Shown here in pieces: positions 58,243-64,000 of a stretch of DNA of 64,000 nt. The stretch is from assembly GCA_019918135.1 (NCBI GenBank), contig WBZZ01003240.1, positions 12,501-76,500 of the forward strand, in the 5' to 3' direction. Positions within the stretch are counted from its first letter, which is position 1. The number at the start of each line of letters is the position of its first letter. Source of the stretch: Paulinella micropora (lineage: Eukaryota > Cercozoa > Imbricatea > Euglyphida > Paulinellidae). Under the pieces are notes generated by a model. The model had not been told where the DNA came from, made no database searches, and was given only the letters and a program-made list of their open reading frames with translations. A program made the translations under genes and the position numbers.

Positions 58243-61200
58243 TGAATATATGTTCTTTGGTATCCCTAGTAATAGTGTGAATATCGCCGTTATGAACAAC
58301 CTTTGTATTACAACGAAACACGACCTGATGACCTGTTTTAAGTTGTTTATTTTGTAGCATTTTGTTATTGCTTTCATTAACATTGTTGTTAGAGTGGTGT
58401 AATATTAAAGGTGGGTTTTTGTCAGTTGGTTTAGGGTGTGGCTTAACTTGCTTATTGAGAGCATCTAATTCTTCAAGTGTTAGTATTGTAGGTAGGCAGT
58501 CTTTTGCTTTATGTTGGCTAAGCTCATTACCGCCGACCTTGTAATAGTCTTCTACCTTATTTAAGATAGATTGTAGAACTAGGTCTTTGGCCTGTCTGTA
58601 ATTTGTATCAAGATTTATTTTGTAAATAGCTTGAAAGTTTTTGACTTGTGGAATGGTTCTGATGTTGGGTCTGGGCAAGGAAGCTGTGCTAAGTGGCCAA
58701 ACAGAATAATTGATACACCGCCGAATGGTCTGTTGATTTTGGTGTATTTTCTGAGCATATGGTCCAGACTTTCTAAATTCTTGGATGTAAGCATAGAAAC
58801 TTCATCAATGGTTATTCTGTGATTAATTGCTTCTTCGCCAACTGGTATCGGTAGAGGTAGTCTATGATATAGCATTGTTAGTATTTTTTGGAGTGTATAT
58901 TCAGAATTAATAACTTGGCGGGCATTGTGTGTCATAGCGGTTGATAAAGTCTTTTTGTCTTTGAAATGGGTGTTAGTGTATTTTGATGGCTGACCAGTTA
59001 GGTATTTAATCATTTCAGATTTACCCGTTCCAGCTTTGCCGTGAATGAGCAATAATTCTTGTTCTGGTAAAGGTTTGTATTCGTCTTTGGTGCTATAATC
59101 TGGAAAAGGGACGTCCTCAAAGGCGGAGAACTCTGGATATTGTTTATGTGGTGTTTCCAAGAATTTTTGTAATGGTAGTATGTCTTTGAAACCGCTATGT
59201 CGCTGGTATGTTATCCGTGGTTCGCCATTTATGAAGGAAACGAAACAAGTCATACTTAATTGTGGGGCTATGAAATCATCCTGTTCTAAAACCTCGGGAC
59301 GAAATTCTTTTCCTGTTTTCATATATTCACCTTCGTATGCGATACTGTCTGTATTAGAATATAACAAAGTCCGCCCAGTATTTACAAGCTTTAACATTTG
59401 GTTATGAAGAACTATCTTTTGGTATGCTAGCACATAGCCAGTTAAATGAGACATTTGAAATATGTTATCTGTTGGGTTTGTATCTTGGTATGTGTATATC
59501 ATTCGCTCTGGTAGTAGGTCGTCCTTCATTTCGGCATACTTACTTTTATCGTATTTAACTCGTTTCAGGAACAATAACCTATATCCTTTTTCTTTCATCA
59601 TAAAGTGTATTCGCTCGTTGTATATGTCTTTGAAATAGTAGATACTTGCTGAGTTCGGTGTATGTTCTTGTTCAGAGAGCCTACCAGTAAGTTGGTTGCT
59701 TTGGCTAAGGTGTCGTGTTCATAGCCAGGCTTATCAAAGTAGTAATCTTGCATATTTGTTATGTGTTCTGAGAAGGTTTCAAATGGGTTGAAGTGGTTGT
59801 CTGCTACATATAATCTCTTAATAAATATCTTAACTCCTTGGTCAAACATATACAACAATGCGGGTATGGGTTGGCATTGTGTTCCTTTTGTGGTGTAGCC
59901 GTTGAAGAAGGTTGGAACTTTGAGGTGCTTCTGGTCGTAATCAAAAACAGCATAACCGTGTAGAGGTTTGACCTTGTTGTAGTATTCTTGTGTCATATTT
60001 TGGTTTATATTAATTATGTTGCGAGGAGCAATCGGGTATTCATTGAAGTAAGAAGACATTTCACCCATATTACCTAACCAAGCATTTGTATAAGCTTTTA
60101 CCATATCAATCTGATGTATCATTTTGGGGCTTTTGGTGTGATGATTAAAGATATGATGAAACGGTATTTGACCAGATTTCACGTGTCGTAATATATTGGG
60201 TTCTGTGATTTGTGTATGGTATTTGGGGCTGTGTTTTTCAATGAGACACTCTATAAATAACTGTTTCAAGAACGATGCTAATGACCAAGCGGAAGTATCT
60301 TTGGGAACGAATGATGCGTGTTTGAAACGGTCTAAGCATTTATAGTTTAGTTTGTTTTCTTTATCTACTATTCCTACAATGTTTCCAGATTGGTCCGTCA
60401 TTGAATAGAAATCCTTTCGTTGTAATTCCATTTGGGTTTGGATGTTGTTGAGTTCTTCCTGTGATATCCATTTGTTCTCGTATTGGTTCGTAGATATTTT
60501 CACATTGCTGGCTTCGTGATTAGTAGCATATTGGGGTCGTGGCTCTGGTATGTTTTCGTTAATATCGTATAATAGCTCAATAGATTTAATGTGTTGGATA
60601 CAAATGTCTTTTTGTTTTCCTTGTATTAATGTGGCGTGATAATCGTTGCATCTGATTATTATCTGTTTTGGGTAATCCTTAGTAGATGCTCGCCACAGTA
60701 TATTCATACCATCAAATACATAAATCCTACATCGGATGAAGTCTTCCATTTCGTCAATGTCCTTTGCTGTGGCATATTTGATATCCTTAAAGCGGTCTAG
60801 TATAATATTATGGTCTCGTTTTCGTTTTCTATTGTTTGGGTTTGGAAAGTCTTTCATAATACATTCTAGCACACAGTTTATTTCACCCTGTGCCATTGGT
60901 ATGACAGCATTATTTTGCGGATGAACTTGGTCAATGGTAATGACTTTAAGGTCTTTGTCTTCTCTTTGTTCGTAAAACCTTGCTTGCAGTTCTACAAAGT
61001 TTCTAACCGCATTGATTGACCGCTTTAATTCGTTAGCTCTGTATATTCCTCTGACTGGTCCGTGATATCCTTCATAATCCAGATGGACTAGATAACTTGT
61101 ATTTGGGTTTAGCTGTTGGAGCTGAGCTTCCCATCCTGGGGCATACGGTATAACGAGTGAGTTATTTCTGCCAACTAGTTCGGGATAACCACCCGTTAGT

Positions 61201-61328
61201 CTGTTTATAAGTCGCAGTGCGGTTGGAGTTGTAATGAGATACCATCTTCTTTTGCCTCTTTGTCTGATGTAGTCTCCTCGTCGCTCAATTTGGTAGAGCG
61301 GAAATAGTTCTGGTTGGTATTGGTCCAT
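58109..61328 (-). pseudogene. Family B DNA polymerase fused to SF1 helicase, two frame breaks
   Basis: Replication protein of the element, about 1,070 residues from the ATG at 61328 (MDQYQPELFPLYQIE). An N-terminal domain (with QGEINCVLECIMKDF, CNDYHATLIQ) precedes the polymerase: motif A IDMVKAYTNAW (about 60081-60113), motif B-like AKATNLLVGSLNK, and motif C YSNTDSIAYEG (about 59331-59363; first Asp of the usual DTD replaced by Asn). The frame changes at 59598-59601, where stop and start overlap (ATGA), between motifs B and C. The helicase follows: HGKAGTGKSEM (Walker A), ITIDEVSML (Walker B), ILFGHLAQLP, and after a second shift near 58650, INLDTNYRQAKD. No proofreading exonuclease motif is obvious. 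The fusion of PolB with an SF1 helicase is notable. Confidence 0.8.
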
Positions 61329-61437
61329 TGTATATAGATAGGCAGGATAAATTTTTTGAAAAATAATTATTTAATGCTTTACATATATATATACGATATG
61401 TTTAGATGTAAAATGCTTACCAAAAAAAATTTATTAA

Positions 61438-61641
61438 TTAATTTGATTTACTCAGTCGCTCTTCTAACTCCTGTATCTTCTTTTTGTATTCTTCTATGTC
61501 TTGTGTATATTGTATTAACTTCTGTGCTTTGGCTCGCCGTTCTTCGTTTAATCTAGCTTTATTACGGTAATAGTAGGCGAGAGATTTCTCATTATTCCTT
61601 TTTCTCCTTTCGTCTCCTTCGTATATCTTTGGTCGTGGCAT
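61438..61641 (-). CDS. Small coiled-coil basic protein
   Basis: 67 residues from the ATG at 61641 (MPRPKIYEGDERRKRNN). It has a very basic N-terminal half (KARLNEERRAKAQK) and a C-terminal coiled coil (IEEYKKKIQELEERLSK), the layout of a tiny bZIP-like protein, though no classical basic-region signature is present. Could be a DNA-binding regulator; inference only. A 37-bp AT-rich sequence upstream (61662-61698) is repeated upstream of the RING gene. Confidence 0.5.
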   Translation of the reverse strand: MPRPKIYEGDERRKRNNEKSLAYYYRNKARLNEERRAKAQKLIQYTQDIEEYKKKIQELEERLSKSN

Positions 61642-61661
61642 ACCTCCTATGTCGGTAGATG

Positions 61662-61698
61662 TCTTATATATATGTAATATTATTTTTATAAATGTAAA
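61662..61698 (-). promoter_or_regulatory. 37-bp AT-rich promoter-like repeat, copy 1
   Basis: Plus-strand TCTTATATATATGTAATATT and the following TATTTTTATAAATGTAAA are identical to 62344-62380. It sits just upstream of the coiled-coil gene start (61641, minus strand). Confidence 0.65.
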
Positions 61699-61819
61699 TA
61701 ATTATTTAATAATACACACCATTTCTTCAGCCGATAACCCATATCGCATACACGATAAAGTCAATCTGTTCATATATGTTTGTAGTATATCACATATTAA
61801 ATCAAAATTTGGACTATCG

Positions 61820-62344
61820 CTATCTAAGAAATCTCGGGTTTATCCATTTAGACGGCACATTAAAAGCAATTTTATTTTTTATATCTTTTTCAGAAATAGA
61901 AGACCTAGGAATGAAATGTAAATTAGGTGAGCTCACATTTTTACATATTGGACACACTAAATTATTTTCCAGATGACACGGCACACAAGTTGAATATTGA
62001 CATTTACAGCATCTTCTCAAAACATCAGCAGTATCAAAACAAATATTACAATGAAATTGCGGTTCATCTTTTAGTTTCTCTATCAATGCTAATGTTATGT
62101 GCTTATGTGATACGATATTTTTTCTTACTTGCTTATATTGTAATAAAATTGTAGAATTATGTTTTATGAAATCATTATGTTCGCATTTTACGGAATAATA
62201 CAATATATCAGTCTTAACATCTTTGATGTCTTCTGGTTTATGAACTCTACGAACAACTCCAGCATATTTAAGCTCTTTGAATTTGTCTAGGACTAGCTTA
62301 TTTAAATCGCTAGCACACTTGATTTGTTTTCTCTTGTTTGGCAT
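61820..62344 (-). CDS. RING finger protein, possible ubiquitin ligase
   Basis: 174 residues from the ATG at 62344 (MPNKRKQIKCASDLNK). The N-terminal 90 residues are helical and charged (TLALIEKLKDEPQ). Then a RING-like zinc domain: FHCNICFDTADVLRRCCKCQ, YSTCVPCHLEN, LVCPICKNVS. The spacing is compact but has the expected Cys/His pairs and the final CPIC. RING proteins transfer ubiquitin from an E2 to a target; several PLVs and giant viruses carry them. It is the last gene before the right inverted repeat and shares its upstream sequence with the coiled-coil gene. Confidence 0.72.
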   Translation of the reverse strand: MPNKRKQIKCASDLNKLVLDKFKELKYAGVVRRVHKPEDIKDVKTDILYYSVKCEHNDFIKHNSTILLQYKQVRKNIVSHKHITLALIEKLKDEPQFHCNICFDTADVLRRCCKCQYSTCVPCHLENNLVCPICKNVSSPNLHFIPRSSISEKDIKNKIAFNVPSKWINPRFLR

Positions 62345-62380
62345 CTTATATATATGTAATATTATTTTTATAAATGTAAA
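62344..62380 (-). promoter_or_regulatory. 37-bp AT-rich promoter-like repeat, copy 2
   Basis: Identical to 61662-61698. It begins at the A of the RING gene's ATG (minus strand) and reaches to within a few bases of the right inverted repeat. Confidence 0.65.
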
Positions 62381-62385
62381 ATATT

Positions 62386-62745
62386 AATTGAAACCAAACG
62401 ACACAAAAAGAAAAAGGAAATTTTGGATTTGTAGATTTCCTTTTTTTATTTCGGGGACCAAAGGGCCGAAATGGTCATCGCAATGCGGTATGTCGTAAAT
62501 TGCGGACAAACTGCCCTTTTTTTATTTTTCTCCCTAAACCCCAAGATTTTTTGGGGGTTGGTTTTTGCTTTTTTTTCGTTCCCAGGTTTCCTTGCTTTTT
62601 TTGGGGGCTATGTGTAAAAACGGGGATTTATGCTGTTATCTCTTTTATGAACGAATATGGCAAAAATGGCAAACTATGGCAAAATTAAAAAGGGCGGGGG
62701 GGTTGGGAGGCTTGTACTCACCCCCCCCGTCCCTCCTCGTTTTTT
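62386..62745 (-). repeat. PLV terminal inverted repeat, right
   Basis: Reverse complement of 12031-12400 with small homopolymer differences. It ends CCTCCTCGTTTTTT at 62745, next to the target-site duplication. Confidence 0.95.
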
Positions 62746-62751
62746 ACCCTT
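62746..62751. repeat. Target-site duplication, right copy (ACCCTT)
   Basis: Perfect match to 12025-12030. Confidence 0.85.
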
Positions 62752-62841
62752 CTAGTTTGTGCATTTATCTGCATTATCTCACACATATGTCAGAGCATTT
62801 TTGCAAATCTCTGATCGTTTTCTAAAGGTTGGTCTGAGAAC

Positions 62842-63339
62842 CTATCCGACCGACTGTCGACTTCTCAAGGAGAGCTTTTCTAGCTTCTCTATTACTCTTC
62901 TTTGATCCTGAGGGATCCACACATAGGTGTCCTTCTCTACCCCCATCTTGTTATCAAACTCTTCCTTAGTGAGGTCATAGTGGTCTTGCACCCACTGTTG
63001 TTCCTCCACTGTGATCTCCTCTCCATCACTATGAATCAAGTCGATCATTTTTCGTCCTCCTCCTCCCGTGTAGGCAGGTGGTAAGGGATTACCATATGCT
63101 CCTCCTTCTCCCGTCTCTTCTTGTTCAAATCCTCCTTCATCTTCGTCTCCTCCATATCTTCCTTCATCATCCCAGCCCTCTTCTACTCCTCCTACTCCTT
63201 CATCTCCTCCTCCTCCTTCATTCAATCCTCCTCCTCCTCCTTCATTCAATCCTCTTCCTCCTCCTCCTCCTGCTTCTTCTTCTTCTCTTCTTTGATCTGC
63301 CTCCGAGAATTCACTCACTTCGGCGGTCTCTGTCGACAT
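62842..63339 (-). CDS. Acidic Gly/Glu-rich low-complexity protein
   Basis: 165 residues from the ATG at 63339 (MSTETAEVSEFSEADQRR). The middle is a Gly/Glu/Asp/Asn repeat (GGGGGLNEGGGGDEGVGG). The C-terminal part is more ordered: RKMIDLIHSDGEEITVEEQQ, WVQDHYDLTKEEFDNKMGVE and a final helix (RRVIEKLEKLSLRSRQ). No family recognised. It lies outside the PLV in host-like DNA; it could be a host gene or the first ORF of another retroelement. The opposite-strand Leu/Ser-rich frame is a shadow. Confidence 0.5.
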   Translation of the reverse strand: MSTETAEVSEFSEADQRREEEEAGGGGGRGLNEGGGGGLNEGGGGDEGVGGVEEGWDDEGRYGGDEDEGGFEQEETGEGGAYGNPLPPAYTGGGGRKMIDLIHSDGEEITVEEQQWVQDHYDLTKEEFDNKMGVEKDTYVWIPQDQRRVIEKLEKLSLRSRQSVG

Positions 63340-63606
63340 GATGTCGTAGTAGCGATATCAACAGGAGGACAGTGTCAGCTCCTATGTTTGGTTTTTGTTC
63401 GTTTGTGTTCTGTTCCTCCTTCAGTCGATTGACTAGTGAAGAGAGAAACTAATAGAGAGTGTAGGATAAGATTCCCTGTCCTCTATGAAACACTGTTTGT
63501 ATGTTTGTTTTTGTTTGAGAAAAATAGTCTTTGAGACTTTCTCCGATTTCTTGTTCTCCTTACTCAGATTACTTTCTCCTCCTTCTTTTCTATATTGTAT
63601 CTAGTA
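63340..63606. other. Spacer in right flank
   Basis: No ORF or repeat recognised. A pyrimidine-rich tract ending in TATCTAG (63566-63604) precedes the open frame that starts at 63607 and could be a splice acceptor. Confidence 0.4.
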
Positions 63607-64000
63607 TGAGGCACTTGGACCTACACACAGATAGCTAAAAAGGATGTCTATATCCTATTATCAAACACAGCACAGCTCCTCGGCAAACTGGTCTCTGATC
63701 CAGAAGAGAGAAAGAAGATACAGCATATCAAGTTTGGGGACACACACACCCACCTTGAATTACTCGATGCTATCTTTGGGGTGTACACTCAAACCCTGAT
63801 TTGGGAACGTACATACGGCCCACGATGTGAGGGTTACCTCCAGTACACAAACCCAAGAGCAACGGCCAGATTCCTCGCGACTGGTCAGGAGGCAGTCGAT
63901 GTAACAAAAATGAAGACCAATCTGGGTTCGAAAAACTCGAGTGGCATATTTCATTTTTTTACAATGGAAATAAAGGCCTTGGAGGAGGGGAAGGCAGAGA
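63607..64000 (+). CDS. Partial ORF running off the window
   Basis: Open on the plus strand from just after a TGA at about 63604-63606 to the window end, about 130 codons, with ordered protein-like sequence: DVYILLSNTAQLLGKLVSDP, KFGDTHTHLELLDAIFGVYT, PRCEGYLQYTNPRATARFLA. There is no ATG near the beginning, so it may be an exon or continue from a shifted frame. No family recognised. Host gene or retroelement gag are both possible. Confidence 0.4.

Larger units (their letters stand above)
12031..62745. mobile_element. Integrated Polinton-like virus (PLV), interrupted by a 30-kb insert
   Basis: Bounded by terminal inverted repeats of 370 and 360 bp and by a perfect 6-bp duplication. Gene content is that of a polintovirus/PLV/virophage relative: retroviral-type integrase, packaging ATPase, adenain-like cysteine protease, penton and major capsid proteins, and family B polymerase with helicase. 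Accessory genes include a DNA methyltransferase, a lipase, a RING protein and an S74-ended fibre. Subtracting the foreign block at 19049-49152 leaves about 20.6 kb, within the usual size range of such elements. Several core genes carry single frameshifts, so this copy may not be functional as assembled. Confidence 0.93.

Noticed and set aside
12031..62745. Interpretation as a PLV integrated into a giant virus genome
   Set aside because: The giant-virus-like DNA is inside the PLV and the DNA outside the target duplication carries an LTR retrotransposon and microsatellite, which fit a host nuclear genome.
63078..63341. Leu-rich 87-codon ORF on the plus strand of the right flank
   Set aside because: Complement of the Gly/Glu repeat in the minus-strand acidic ORF; leucine runs come from CTC/CTT triplets.
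1..64000. tRNA or rRNA genes
   Set aside because: I looked for tRNA arms (GGTTCGAATCC-like) and rRNA-like stretches and found none I could support.

Overview
The window looks like a stretch of a eukaryotic (probably protist or algal) nuclear genome in which mobile and viral elements are nested. There are no bacterial-style operons or ribosome binding sites. It holds an LTR retrotransposon, a Polinton-like/virophage-like DNA element with its target-site duplication, and inside that a 30.1-kb block of very GC-rich DNA with giant-virus (nucleocytoviricot-type) genes. I cannot name the host species.

Layout. 1-340 is an AAC/GAC-type microsatellite. 648-11439 is a Ty3/mdg4-type LTR retrotransposon: two 483-bp LTRs differing at about five positions, gag, retropepsin-like region, RT/RNase H with YIDD, integrase with D-x35-E, and a polypurine tract. 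12031-62745 is a Polinton-like virus (PLV) bounded by about 360-370-bp terminal inverted repeats and a perfect 6-bp target-site duplication, ACCCTT. Its own genes (AT-rich) are: integrase, beta-class DNA methyltransferase, a small F-box-like protein, a DUF5754-like protein, a basic protein, a long repetitive fibre with a peptidase-S74 chaperone end, small membrane and secreted proteins, packaging ATPase, adenain/Ulp1-like protease, penton (minor capsid) protein, major capsid protein, another structural protein, a DCL/DUF3223-like protein, a class 3 lipase, a family B polymerase fused to an SF1 helicase, and a RING protein. Without the insert the PLV would be about 20.6 kb.

The PLV fibre gene is split at a codon boundary inside the S74 domain (19048/49153) by 30,104 bp of high-GC DNA. 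This insert carries two copies of a roughly 1.2-1.5-kb palindromic repeat element; a beta-propeller protein; a protein with two CoiA-like nuclease units; a BTB (KCTD-type) protein; an RNA polymerase subunit 2 gene with several frameshifts; four F-box/LRR or LRR-like genes; and an RNA polymerase subunit 1 gene that is internally deleted and cut off by the right junction. Three units of [minus-strand LRR gene + plus-strand RPB1 5' end] stand in tandem (36.4-49.2 kb), the first two RPB1 ends being decayed copies.

How it fits together. The host-side order of events is most simply: PLV integration (6-bp duplication), then capture of a giant-virus fragment within the integrated PLV without a target duplication. 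The insert supplies no complete transcription enzyme, so it is best read as a viral fossil or captured cargo. It is rich in ubiquitin-ligase adaptors (F-box, BTB). Many genes in all three compartments are broken by single frameshifts, often at homopolymers. Since the LTRs are about 99% identical, uncorrected sequencing errors are a serious alternative to true decay for those frameshifts, though not for the RPB1 deletion and truncation.

The right flank (62752-64000) has an acidic low-complexity ORF and an ORF that runs off the window.
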